DNA of 64,000 nucleotides. Origin: WVXP01 sp964348095 (GTDB taxonomy: Bacteria > Desulfobacterota > BSN033 > WVXP01). The notes under the pieces are model-generated. The model was not told the origin of the DNA. It searched no databases and was given only the letters and a program-made list of their open reading frames with translations. A program made the position numbers and the translations under genes. Within the stretch, counting starts at the first letter, position 1. Each line of letters opens with the position of its first letter. Positions 1-7,972 of this stretch are shown here, in pieces. Where the stretch lies: the NCBI GenBank assembly GCA_964348095.1, contig CAYGBK010000058.1, positions 13,971-77,970 of the forward strand, written 5' to 3'.

Positions 1-150
1 TGGACCATGGAGGATACCATCCGATCCAACGCCATAGTTTCGGTCACAGATGAGTCTCACCGAGTTTTCGTCGAACTTCAAATCGAACTTGGCAGGATCG
101 ATGACTAGGTAATCATTCCCCAAACCGTGATACTTGTAGAAATCACTCAT
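1..150 (-). CDS. dapF: Diaminopimelate epimerase, N-terminal part (runs off the left edge)
   Basis: Only the first 50 codons are present. They begin at an ATG at 150 with an AGAGGAGG ribosome-binding site about ten bases upstream. The residues carry the DapF N-terminal signatures: KYHGLGNDYLVID near residues 6-18 and a GVGSDG motif near 40-45. In the family, the first catalytic cysteine lies further on and would be outside the window. The enzyme converts LL- to meso-diaminopimelate for lysine and peptidoglycan. This agrees with the DNPR motif of the MurE encoded in this window, which indicates meso-diaminopimelate as the stem-peptide residue. It follows the PLP-enzyme gene at 297 on the same strand, with no clear gene in the 146 bases between. 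Confidence 0.9.
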   Translation of the reverse strand, partial: MSDFYKYHGLGNDYLVIDPAKFDLKFDENSVRLICDRNYGVGSDGILHGP

Positions 151-296
151 CACGGACAGCCTCCTCTATTGATTTGAGATCCATCACGACGACAATGAGA
201 TCGCGGGTATGCTGAGTTTCTTTTCCATTCTGACCCCCCCTGAGATCACCGTGTCTTCCATTGCCCCCAATAATCCGAGACTCCCGTCATCGCCAA

Positions 297-1478
297 CTAC
301 AGGTTATCCAGGCTATACGAGAGATCCCCTATCAGATCGTCCGGATCTTCGATTCCGGCTGAATATCTCACCAGCGTCTCCGGAATGCCCGCCGCTTTCC
401 TCTCTTGCTCGGTACATTCAACGTGAGAGGTGGTGGCAGGGGGACCCACTAAACTCTCTACGGACCCGAGATTCGCTGCCCGGTGTGGAATTAGAAGATT
501 GTCTAAGAATCGCTTGGTTGACCCGTAATCACCGACGAGTTCAAAACTCAGCACCCCGCCGAAACCTCTCATCTGTTTTTTGGCAATACGATGTTGTGGA
601 TGGCTCTCCAAACCCGGGTAGAACACCCTCACCACATTTGGGTGATCTTCCAAAAACCGGGCGATCGTGAGCGCATTTTGATTCTGCCGTTCCATCCGGA
701 TCCCTAACGTCTTTATCCCCATAATCAGGAGCCACGCGGCATGAGGATCGAGACAGCTGCCGGTGATCGCCCGAAACTGCTCGATCATGTCAATCCTCTC
801 AGATGGTCCCGCAACAGCACCACAAAGAACATCCCCATGCCCGCTCAGGAATTTGGTGGCACTGTGGATGACGAGGGTGGACCCCAATGAGAGGGGCTGC
901 TGGTTGATGGGAGTTGCCAGGGTGTTGTCGACAATGACGCAGATGTTTCGCTCTTTGGCAAACCGGCAGATTCTCGGAAGATCGATAACCTTGAGGGTAG
1001 GGTTTGTCGGCGTCTCAAGATAGATCACTTTAGTTCCCTCACCGACCGCCCTCTCTATCGCATCAAAATCGGTGGTCTCCACAAGGTCAACTCCGACGCC
1101 ATACCTCGGCAGAAGTGTGGTGAAAACGAGATATGTCCCCCCGTAAGAATCCTTAACGGAGACAACGTGATCATCTTTTGACAGAAGACATAGAAGGGTG
1201 GCCGTGATCGCAGCCATACCCGATGAAAAGACCAGAGCTGCCTCCGCCCCCTCTAAGATAGCGATCTTCTCCTCGGCAGTCACCTGCGTTGGGTTGCGAT
1301 TTCTAGAGTAAATAAATCCCTTCTTTTTGTCGGTGGCCACCCGACGCCACTCATCGACCGTGGAATACCCAAATGCCGCCGTTTGATATATTGGCGGTAA
1401 TGTAGCACCTGTAGCGGGGTCGATCGATTCTCCAGCATGGACGGCGAGCGTATCCATTCTCTGTTTTCTTTGTTTCAT
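297..1478 (-). CDS. Cys/Met metabolism PLP-dependent enzyme (cystathionine gamma-synthase / gamma-lyase / sulfhydrylase family)
   Basis: A 393-residue fold-type I PLP enzyme of the usual family length. Visible landmarks are YSRNRNPT near residues 57-64 (phosphate and cofactor contacts from the partner subunit), the SSGMAAI phosphate-binding loop, VDNTLATP with the pyridine-binding aspartate, and SATKFLSGHGD holding the PLP lysine. The C-terminal part keeps the SVESL and RYSAGIEDPDDL segments typical of the family. Members catalyse gamma-replacement or gamma-elimination on homoserine esters, cystathionine or methionine, and sequence alone does not separate these. The window also holds a DUF39/NIL-ferredoxin pair that makes homocysteine by another route, so a role in transsulfuration or in methionine breakdown are both possible. 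Family assignment is firm; substrate is not. Confidence 0.85.
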   Translation of the reverse strand: MKQRKQRMDTLAVHAGESIDPATGATLPPIYQTAAFGYSTVDEWRRVATDKKKGFIYSRNRNPTQVTAEEKIAILEGAEAALVFSSGMAAITATLLCLLSKDDHVVSVKDSYGGTYLVFTTLLPRYGVGVDLVETTDFDAIERAVGEGTKVIYLETPTNPTLKVIDLPRICRFAKERNICVIVDNTLATPINQQPLSLGSTLVIHSATKFLSGHGDVLCGAVAGPSERIDMIEQFRAITGSCLDPHAAWLLIMGIKTLGIRMERQNQNALTIARFLEDHPNVVRVFYPGLESHPQHRIAKKQMRGFGGVLSFELVGDYGSTKRFLDNLLIPHRAANLGSVESLVGPPATTSHVECTEQERKAAGIPETLVRYSAGIEDPDDLIGDLSYSLDNL

Positions 1479-1553
1479 CGTCTTCCCTCAACCGGTCGGA
1501 TTTCAGCGAAAAAGGGTCGTCCCACCGACTCGCCTTTGCGAGAATCACCCCCC

Positions 1554-2195
1554 CTAGGTGTTCGATAACACTGCCCCTTCCGTGAACCCGTTTATCAACC
1601 TGACAACAGCGATATCATCAAAATAGTCGATGATGTTGAGACATCCGTTGCCCTGGATGATTCTGAAAAAGTTATCGAAACCCAGATTCATGGCGTCACA
1701 GAGAAGAATCATATTCATTCCTCCGTGACCGACAAGAACAATCTGGCCGCCCCGGTTCAAAGCAATCAGCTCCCGTAATTTGGGAATGGCGCGATTTTTC
1801 ACATCGATCACATTCTCCCCACCCAGAACGCGATAGTTGATGAAATCCTTAAATTTACTCTCCACCTCCCCAGGATAACGCTCCTGAATCTCACCGAAAG
1901 TCAATCCCTCCCAAACGCCCATCTTGATCTCCCTGAATTCGAGAAATGCCTCAACCGTAAGACCATGGTGCCGGGCAATGGCCTCTGCCCCCCTTCGTGC
2001 CCTCAGTAAATCACTGGAGTAGACTGCTGAAACCTTCTTGTCCTTAAGGTACTCAGCAACTCGCTCAATTTGTCTCATCCCTTTCGGTGAGACATCTACA
2101 TCGATGTGACCATTGTACCGAAATACCCCATCACGCACATTGGCTGCCTCACCGTGACGCACGAGGTAGAGCCGAACCCCACTCCGTCGATCCAT
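1554..2195 (-). CDS. Histidine phosphatase superfamily protein (phosphoglycerate mutase-like)
   Basis: About 213 residues. The catalytic RHG motif (LYLVRHGEA) is near the N terminus, followed by the conserved arginine/serine segment YSSDLLRARRGAEAIA, the acidic EIKMGVWEGLT segment, and the second catalytic histidine in VLVGHGGMN. This is the branch-1 architecture shared by cofactor-dependent phosphoglycerate mutases, alpha-ribazole phosphatase (CobC) and broad-specificity phosphatases. The start is uncertain: the reading frame is open to a GTG at 2231, with ATGs at 2216 and 2195. I chose 2195 because RHG usually lies 8-15 residues from the start. No cobalamin gene is adjacent, so the substrate cannot be deduced. 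Confidence 0.8.
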   Translation of the reverse strand: MDRRSGVRLYLVRHGEAANVRDGVFRYNGHIDVDVSPKGMRQIERVAEYLKDKKVSAVYSSDLLRARRGAEAIARHHGLTVEAFLEFREIKMGVWEGLTFGEIQERYPGEVESKFKDFINYRVLGGENVIDVKNRAIPKLRELIALNRGGQIVLVGHGGMNMILLCDAMNLGFDNFFRIIQGNGCLNIIDYFDDIAVVRLINGFTEGAVLSNT

Positions 2196-2335
2196 GCCCA
2201 ACAACCTGTCCCTCATGCTTACAGAGTCCACTGTCCGAAACCTGCAGATACGGGTCAGTTCGTCGACGTCCGTCAGAGTCGAGAACTGTTAAACGATTGC
2301 TTTCGATGGCCCAACTGACAGCCGATCCCTGACTG

Positions 2336-3031
2336 CTACTTCTTTTGATCAACCGTGACCTTGAAGCCAGTGCGAGTCACCATCACAACATATGTCTGAT
2401 CTTTGTCCGGGAAGGTATAGGTCGTGTTTCCGTAAGCGGCCCTGACCAGAGGAATCTCACTATAATGCCGGTACAACCAGTGCCACACTGTTTCGGTCCG
2501 CGGATCTCCCATGTCATAGACTGTTCGTCGCTCTGTTGTTTCGTCCTCAGCTTTGAGATATCGGCCTTCGATGCGGGTCACTTTGTATCCTGTGTGGAGG
2601 CCGAGGATATTGAGCCACGGGTCCCACTCGAGTATGTGACCGCCAACCGCCCACTGATCTCCGTTGAGACGGAAAAGCTGAGGGTATCCTTCCTCCCCCC
2701 TCGTTATGGGGATGAATCTCATGACCATATCGTAATCCATCCCTGTCACGGAGGCGCACTGGATTCTGGCAACGGGCTCTTCTCTGGTCAGAACCTCATA
2801 CGTCTGGGCAAACAGAATAAGGCTCAGAAGGAAGAGACCGACAAGGAAAACAATGCCGCTTAAGAGCATCTTCATGGCTTGGAGAATAAAACTCGGTTTA
2901 TCCCTGGTTCTCCGCCAAAAAGGAAGAAGTCGGAAAGCATGAACCACGAGCAGAATCCCTCCAACCAGGGTAATCGTCGCCCCTATAAAGAAAAGGGGGC
3001 TTCTCTGGTCTAAGATCCACGAAAAATCCAT
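2336..3031 (-). CDS. Uncharacterised membrane-anchored protein in the haem operon
   Basis: A 231-residue protein I cannot assign to a named family. It has two hydrophobic segments, about residues 13-35 and 50-74, then roughly 155 polar residues predicted to lie outside the cytoplasm. The polar part is rich in aromatic residues (GDQWAVGGHILEWDPW, TVWHWLYRHY) and in beta-strand-like stretches. It has no cysteine pair or known catalytic motif. The start is 10 bases past the end of hemD on the same strand, so it is probably cotranscribed with ccsA-hemA-hemC-hemD. A role linked to haem or cytochrome maturation is only a guess from position. Confidence 0.7.
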   Translation of the reverse strand: MDFSWILDQRSPLFFIGATITLVGGILLVVHAFRLLPFWRRTRDKPSFILQAMKMLLSGIVFLVGLFLLSLILFAQTYEVLTREEPVARIQCASVTGMDYDMVMRFIPITRGEEGYPQLFRLNGDQWAVGGHILEWDPWLNILGLHTGYKVTRIEGRYLKAEDETTERRTVYDMGDPRTETVWHWLYRHYSEIPLVRAAYGNTTYTFPDKDQTYVVMVTRTGFKVTVDQKK

Positions 3032-3040
3032 ATCCTCCTC

Positions 3041-3844
3041 TTATCCTTTAGAACAGATATGCTCTGCCATTGCATTCGTGAGAGCTGGAACCGTGTATTC
3101 GGCTGGACACACATGGACCGGAAGGCCCAGCTCGACTGCTCTGTCACGGGTAATTGGACCGATGACCGCAATGGCTACATTCTTCAGCCCTTCCAACAGT
3201 TCATCCCGATTGGGCAAAAAGATCTCCATGAAGTTGGAGACCGTCGACGAACTCGTGAAGGCAATGGCATCGATTCGACCTTCCTTCAGAAGTGCCAGAA
3301 ATTCGGAGGACTCCACCTTGGGCCGAATCGTTTGATAGGCAGTTACCACATCAACCCGCGCACCGAGATTTTCCAATTCTCTCGGGAGAAGGTCTCTAGC
3401 CTTCTTGGCCCGAGCCAGAAGGATTTTTTTGCCTACCAGACCCTCTTTTCTCAGGTTCTCAACGATGGACTCCGCTCTGTACTCGCCTGGAACAAGGTGT
3501 GGTCCTATTCCTTCCGCCTTCAATTCCGCGGCCGTCCTTGGACCAATGGCGCAAAACCGGATGCCTTCGAGTTGTTCGATGCTGTTGCCCCTCACCCTGA
3601 GCCTTCTCACAAAAGACCTCACACCATTGGCACTTGTGAAAATCAGCCAGTCATATCCGCGAATGTTATCAATGGCCCTGTCTACGGGCTCCCAACTGTC
3701 TGGAGGAACGATTTCTATGGTTGGAAACTCGATGACCCGCGCGCCGAGATGGGTGAGGAGTCGGCTGAATTCAGCGGCTTGGTGTTTTGCCCGAGTTATG
3801 ACGATGGTTTTCCCATCTAAAGGCTTATCGCTCTTGATCGTCAT
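3041..3844 (-). CDS. hemD: Uroporphyrinogen-III synthase
   Basis: A 267-residue HemD cyclising hydroxymethylbilane, with D-ring inversion, to uroporphyrinogen III. The family is divergent. What is visible is two alternating alpha/beta domains: an N-terminal GKTIVITRAKHQAAEFSRLL segment, a hinge region, the DWLIFTSANGVRSF segment, FCAIGPRTAAELKAEG, and DAIAFTSSSTVSNF in the second half, followed by AVIGPITRDRAVELG. These TSxxxV and GxxTAxxL-type repeats are the HemD hallmarks. Position directly after hemC supports the call. It is a stand-alone HemD with no fused CobA methyltransferase domain, although such fusions occur in related bacteria. Confidence 0.92.
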   Translation of the reverse strand: MTIKSDKPLDGKTIVITRAKHQAAEFSRLLTHLGARVIEFPTIEIVPPDSWEPVDRAIDNIRGYDWLIFTSANGVRSFVRRLRVRGNSIEQLEGIRFCAIGPRTAAELKAEGIGPHLVPGEYRAESIVENLRKEGLVGKKILLARAKKARDLLPRELENLGARVDVVTAYQTIRPKVESSEFLALLKEGRIDAIAFTSSSTVSNFMEIFLPNRDELLEGLKNVAIAVIGPITRDRAVELGLPVHVCPAEYTVPALTNAMAEHICSKG

Positions 3845-3955
3845 GATTACTCAGAGATTGCCGGAAAACCAGAACAGGGAGCTTCTAGCCCCCTTTTCCT
3901 GGGTCGTCCTCCCAAAGGTCACTGGTGTGAGCTTCGAAGCCCGGTTTTCGAACCC

Positions 3956-4897
3956 CTAGAGGGTGGATGGGGCGTTTTGTTTGTAAATCTCCTTTAAAAT
4001 CTCATCTCCTCCAAGGGACAAGAGGGTCTCGGCTAGTCGAGTGCCGAGGGCTTCAGCTTCGTTCGGCTTACCCCGCTCGCTTTGACGAACCATCTTCTTC
4101 CCGTCCACCGATGCCACCATCCCTTCGATTTCAAGCTCTCCGTCAACCCGTCGAGCGTAGGCAGCGATGGGAACTTGGCAGCCTCCCTCGAGTCTTTTCA
4201 AAAAAGACCGTTCGGCCTCCATGGCAATCGCGGTTTCTGAATCATTGAGAAAGGCAACCAAATCATGGACCTCTGGGTCTCTCTCCCTAGTCTCGATGGC
4301 CAGAACACCCTGGCCGATAGCAGGGAGACAAATTTCTGGTGGAATGGTCTCTGTGACCCGGTCACTCAGGCCCATACGTTTGAGGCCAGCGGAGGCCAGA
4401 ATTACGGCCTCCAGATTCTGTTCGTCCAACTTCCTGAGCCTCGTGTCTAGGTTTCCCCGAATCGAAACGACTTCGAGGTCCGATCGGAAGTGAAGAAGTT
4501 GTGCCTGCCGCCTGAGGCTACTGGTGCCTATTCTGGCGTTCGATGGAAGATCGTTGAGCGCCCTGTCGTTCTTAGAAACCGTGACATCGAATGGATCCTC
4601 TCTCTCGGTTACACCATATAGCATAAGCCCCTGGGGAATTAAGATCGGAACGTCCTTCATGCTGTGGACTGCGAGATCGACACGGCCTTCTAGCAAAGCA
4701 CTTTCAATCTCCTTGACAAAGAGTCCTTTCCCGCCGATTTTGGCAAGGGGAATACCGAGGATCATGTCTCCACTTGTCTTTATCTTTACGAGCTCCACCC
4801 TCAGATCCGGATGGGCTGCTAAGAGTTTGGCCTTGACCCACTCTGCCTGCCACAAGGCCAGCTTGCTACCTCGAGTACCGATTCTAACGGTTTTCAT
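3956..4897 (-). CDS. hemC: Porphobilinogen deaminase (hydroxymethylbilane synthase)
   Basis: A 313-residue enzyme that condenses four porphobilinogen units. It contains TRGSKLALWQ at residues 8-17, GGKGLFVKEIE near 55-65, HSMKDVP near 78-84, the RIGTSSLRRQAQL arginine cluster near 122-134, RGNLDTRL near 147-154, and GGCQVPIAAYA, whose cysteine (about residue 240) carries the dipyrromethane cofactor. All expected catalytic arginines and the aspartate of HSMKD are present. Its ATG lies inside the last codons of hemA: the hemA TAG is at 4884-4886 and the hemC ATG at 4895-4897. This 14-base overlap implies translational coupling. Confidence 0.97.
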   Translation of the reverse strand: MKTVRIGTRGSKLALWQAEWVKAKLLAAHPDLRVELVKIKTSGDMILGIPLAKIGGKGLFVKEIESALLEGRVDLAVHSMKDVPILIPQGLMLYGVTEREDPFDVTVSKNDRALNDLPSNARIGTSSLRRQAQLLHFRSDLEVVSIRGNLDTRLRKLDEQNLEAVILASAGLKRMGLSDRVTETIPPEICLPAIGQGVLAIETRERDPEVHDLVAFLNDSETAIAMEAERSFLKRLEGGCQVPIAAYARRVDGELEIEGMVASVDGKKMVRQSERGKPNEAEALGTRLAETLLSLGGDEILKEIYKQNAPSTL

Positions 4898-6185
4898 CTT
4901 CCCCTTTCTCCACCGTCTTCACGTCCTCGAGGCGGAACAGTTTTCTCACGGCATCCACAAGGATCTCGCCAGATGAATCCTGGTCACCCCTTTTCAATAT
5001 CGTAATGGGATCGTGGAGGATTTTCTTGACAATGGCTGAAGTGAGCGAGTCGAGCACCTTCCGGTCTCCCTTCGATGACAGGGATAAGGCGGCATAAGCC
5101 TTTTGGAGCTCTTTTTGCCGAATTGCTTCCACCTTTCCTCTCAAAGACCGAATGGTGGGGGTCGTTTCCAGAAACTCGTACCATTGGCAAAACTTTATCA
5201 CTTCCCTCTCAACGGTCTCTTCTGCTTTCTCAGCCTCCTTCTGTCGGTCCTGGATGTTGGCCTCGGCTACTTCCTGAAGATCATCAATATCGTAGAGGTA
5301 AACGTTCTCAATCGAGTTGACCCGCGGGTCGACATCCCTGGGCACTGCGATATCGATGAAAAACATGGATCGATTTCGCCTCACTTTTATGACACGAGCC
5401 ACTTCGGGATAGTTAATCACATAACGAGAGGAGGCGGTGGAACTGATAATAATATCGGCCTCCCGCAGAGCCTCTACAAGTTGATCAAAGGGAACGACAT
5501 TTCCGTCGAACACCTCGGCCATGTCCCGAGCCGTCTGAAGGGTTCGGTTTGTCACAGCGACCCGAGATACCCCGTGATTGATAAGATGTCTCGCAGCCAG
5601 TTCGCACATTTCTCCAGCGCCGACAAGAAGGATAGCCTTATCCTGAAGATTCCCGAATATCTTTTTCGCCAATTCGACAGCGACAAAGCTTATTGAGATA
5701 GCCCTGCTACCAATAGTCGTTTCAGTACGAATTCGCTTCGCAACGCTGAACGCCCGGTGGAGTAACCGATTGAGGATGGGACCTGCAGAATGGTAATGGG
5801 AGGCCTCGCTAAAGGCGCTTTTGATCTGACCAAGAATTTGGGGCTCTCCGACGACCATTGAATCTAGACTCGACGCAACCCGGAAAACATGACGAATCGC
5901 GTCTCTTCCCCGGTGGACATATAGAAATTTCTCCAACTCCTGCCTTGGAATCCGATGGAAATCTGAAAGGAACTCCTTCAATACGTAAATCCCCTGATTC
6001 ACATCGCCGGCAGTCGCATAGACCTCAACACGGTTGCACGTAGAGAGAATCATGTCTTCCCTGATTGGGGGAAACGAGAGGATTCGCTTTAGAGGCTCCT
6101 CCAACTTGTTTTCCGCGAAGGAGACCTTCTCACGTATCTCTACAGGTGCAGTCTTATGATTAAGCCCCACAATGATGATATCCAT
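4884..6185 (-). CDS. hemA: Glutamyl-tRNA reductase
   Basis: Reduces glutamyl-tRNA to glutamate-1-semialdehyde, the first step of C5-pathway haem synthesis. Starting at the ATG at 6185 (GGGGAAG ribosome-binding site just upstream) gives 433 residues. The catalytic cysteine is C50 in LSTCNRVEVY, the same spacing as in well-studied homologues. GLNHKTAPVEIREK opens the catalytic domain, SSLDSMVVGEPQILGQIK follows, and the NADPH-binding domain has LLVGAGEMCELAARHL. A C-terminal helical dimerisation region follows. The reading frame stays open to a GTG at 6215, but those ten residues have no family counterpart. The C5 pathway is normal for non-alpha proteobacteria and most anaerobes. Confidence 0.96.
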   Translation of the reverse strand: MDIIIVGLNHKTAPVEIREKVSFAENKLEEPLKRILSFPPIREDMILSTCNRVEVYATAGDVNQGIYVLKEFLSDFHRIPRQELEKFLYVHRGRDAIRHVFRVASSLDSMVVGEPQILGQIKSAFSEASHYHSAGPILNRLLHRAFSVAKRIRTETTIGSRAISISFVAVELAKKIFGNLQDKAILLVGAGEMCELAARHLINHGVSRVAVTNRTLQTARDMAEVFDGNVVPFDQLVEALREADIIISSTASSRYVINYPEVARVIKVRRNRSMFFIDIAVPRDVDPRVNSIENVYLYDIDDLQEVAEANIQDRQKEAEKAEETVEREVIKFCQWYEFLETTPTIRSLRGKVEAIRQKELQKAYAALSLSSKGDRKVLDSLTSAIVKKILHDPITILKRGDQDSSGEILVDAVRKLFRLEDVKTVEKGEDENR

Positions 6186-6254
6186 TCTTCCCCATTCCTT
6201 CAGACTTCCTGACACTGTTCTCGGGACGGCAAGACGACATGGCTTAAGAACGCG

Positions 6255-7079
6255 CTATCTCCACGTGGCGTAGGAATGAAGTCCGCTGAGGACGAGATTC
6301 ACGCCGAGAAAAGTAAAAAGAACAGCCAGGAAACCGATGATTGCCATCGTGGCGGCCTTCTTCCCCCGCCAGCCCATCGCCAGCCTCTGGTGAAGTAAAG
6401 CCGCGTAGAGGAACCACGTGATGAGAGACCACGTCTCCTTCGGATCCCAACTCCAGTAGGACCCCCATGCAAAGCTCGCCCACACTGAACCGGTAATGAT
6501 TCCGATAGTCAAGAGGGGAAAGCCGAGCGTAAGTGACCGGTGGTTCAATTCGTCTAGGACCTCTAGAGAGGGAAGCCTCGTCAAGAAGACGCCCTTTTTC
6601 CTCGATTTTATCTGGCGCTCCTGAATGAGGTACATAATACCCGTGCAAAAGGCGAGCGCAAAAACTGCATTTCCTAAGAATGCAAATATCGCATGAAAGG
6701 GAAGCCAAAAACTCTTTAAGGCAGGATGGAGAGGAAAAATACCCTTGGGGAGTGCGAGGCCTATGATCAACAGTATTAATGCAATGGGAGCGACAAAGGC
6801 CCCCAGTACCCTAATCTGATATCGATAATGTACCAGGATATAGACAAGCATAATCGCCCAGGCAAAGAACGAAAAGGATTCATAGAGATTGGTGATGGGT
6901 AGGTAACCCGCCTCGTAGTATCGAAAGATCAAAGCGGTCGTATGCAGGGTGAAACCGACCGAGAGAAGGCCCGCGCCGATTTTAGAAAAGAGGTCCCTGA
7001 GAGAGATGATGTAGGTGAGATGACTTATCGTTCCAAGAGTGTAAAAGAAAACCGCAACGTAATAGAAAGTCAGGTTCAT
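6255..7079 (-). CDS. ccsA: Cytochrome c biogenesis protein, CcsA/CcsB (HemX-like) family
   Basis: A 274-residue integral membrane protein with about eight hydrophobic segments. It carries the tryptophan-rich WASFAWGSYWSWDPKETW loop around residues 200-217, the haem-binding signature of the haem-handling protein family, with flanking histidines (for example HTTALIFRYYEAG). In system II cytochrome c maturation, CcsA works with a ResB/CcsB partner to export haem and attach it to CxxCH apocytochromes. No ResB-like gene is in the window, so a HemX-type role in controlling HemA levels is an alternative. It is first in the ccsA-hemA-hemC-hemD order common in deltaproteobacteria, with only 69 bases before hemA. 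Confidence 0.88.
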   Translation of the reverse strand: MNLTFYYVAVFFYTLGTISHLTYIISLRDLFSKIGAGLLSVGFTLHTTALIFRYYEAGYLPITNLYESFSFFAWAIMLVYILVHYRYQIRVLGAFVAPIALILLIIGLALPKGIFPLHPALKSFWLPFHAIFAFLGNAVFALAFCTGIMYLIQERQIKSRKKGVFLTRLPSLEVLDELNHRSLTLGFPLLTIGIITGSVWASFAWGSYWSWDPKETWSLITWFLYAALLHQRLAMGWRGKKAATMAIIGFLAVLFTFLGVNLVLSGLHSYATWR

Positions 7080-7128
7080 AATACCGCCATCTTCCCTGAG
7101 TTTGCATTCTCGCGATTCTGTGTCATGA

Positions 7129-7152
7129 AGAGGCCTCTTTCTCCAGGCCTCT
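7129..7152. other. Perfect 8-bp inverted repeat between acylphosphatase and ccsA genes
   Basis: AGAGGCCT at 7129-7136 and AGGCCTCT at 7145-7152 form a perfect GC-rich stem with an 8-base loop. It lies downstream of the acylphosphatase stop and upstream of ccsA on the minus strand. There is no T-run after the stem on that strand, so it is a weak terminator candidate and may instead be a processing or attenuation hairpin at the head of the haem operon. Confidence 0.4.
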
Positions 7153-7242
7153 AGTTAGGTTCTGCAAGATGGTTCTTTTCTCATTCAGAGTCCGACGGTG
7201 GCTGTTGAGACCAAGGCCCCCACATGCTTCCAATCGTCTCTT

Positions 7243-7524
7243 TCAACCATACCGGACATCGAATCCCGTAAACTCTCCTTTGTATGGCTCCTCCTCGACC
7301 CGAACGTCGATAACTCTCGCGCCCGGCGGACCTTGATGACACCACTCCACCAGCCGAGCCACACGGCCTTCATCGCCCTCGACCAGGACCTCAACCGTGC
7401 CGTCCCACCGATTCCGTACCCATCCTGAAACTCCAAATTCACGGGCCTTCTCCTCCGTGGTGGCCCGGAAAAAAACGCCCTGGACGTATCCCTCAACAAC
7501 GAGCCGTCTTCTTATGGGTGTCAT
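7243..7524 (-). CDS. Acylphosphatase
   Basis: A 93-residue small alpha/beta protein hydrolysing carboxyl-phosphate bonds of acylphosphates. VVEGYVQGVFFRATTEEKA contains the phosphate-binding loop with the catalytic arginine (VQGVFFR), and GWVRNRWDGTVEVLVEG contains the catalytic asparagine (VRN). Length and both motifs match stand-alone acylphosphatases. I chose the ATG at 7524, which puts the VQGV motif at the usual distance from the start. An in-frame GTG at 7563 would add 13 residues with no counterpart. The ribosome-binding site is weak for both. Confidence 0.9.
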   Translation of the reverse strand: MTPIRRRLVVEGYVQGVFFRATTEEKAREFGVSGWVRNRWDGTVEVLVEGDEGRVARLVEWCHQGPPGARVIDVRVEEEPYKGEFTGFDVRYG

Positions 7525-7972
7525 CGATTCGCCCGTCAGAGAAAACCTCATTGAAATTAGCACAGAGATGGCTTTAAATCAACTTAAGCGCCTTTCAGAG
7601 CGATTCCCACATTTCTCCGCCAAGTTCCCTCAATCTGGGTAACATGGTGGGGGCCTTTCGCCCTTTGGAGAGAATACCCCTTACCTGGATGGTTAAAGGA
7701 AACTGACCTATTGGAAAAGGACAATCCTGTGCCCCTCGGAGCTAAAGTGTATTGGTGTTGGTCCGCAAAAGGGATAAAATGGCAAATAGACAAAAACGGG
7801 GCAAGACATCCGTGCATAGATAATAGTCTTTGAATCTCATTGGTCTTGAAAAGGATTTAGAAGATCTTATATAATCAACGCCACATTTCTTTGGACAACG
7901 ACCGCTACCGCACAGCGTGGGAGACTCATGCACCTTTGAACCCGAAGATCGCGAATTGACAGGAGAACGGAG
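7525..7972. other. Divergent intergenic region (448 bases)
   Basis: Lies between the minus-strand acylphosphatase gene and the plus-strand activase fusion gene. No open frame with a ribosome-binding site and coding character was seen. Its right half is AT-richer and contains the strong plus-strand promoter listed separately. Confidence 0.6.
7846..7875 (+). promoter_or_regulatory. Sigma70-type promoter for the activase fusion gene
   Basis: TTGAAA at 7846-7851 and a perfect TATAAT at 7870-7875 are separated by 18 bases. This predicts a start near 7882 and a leader of about 90 bases before the ATG at 7973. It is the only strong plus-strand match in this intergenic region. Confidence 0.65.

Noticed and set aside
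3059..3820. 253-codon plus-strand open frame
   Set aside because: Antisense to hemD with no recognisable domain.
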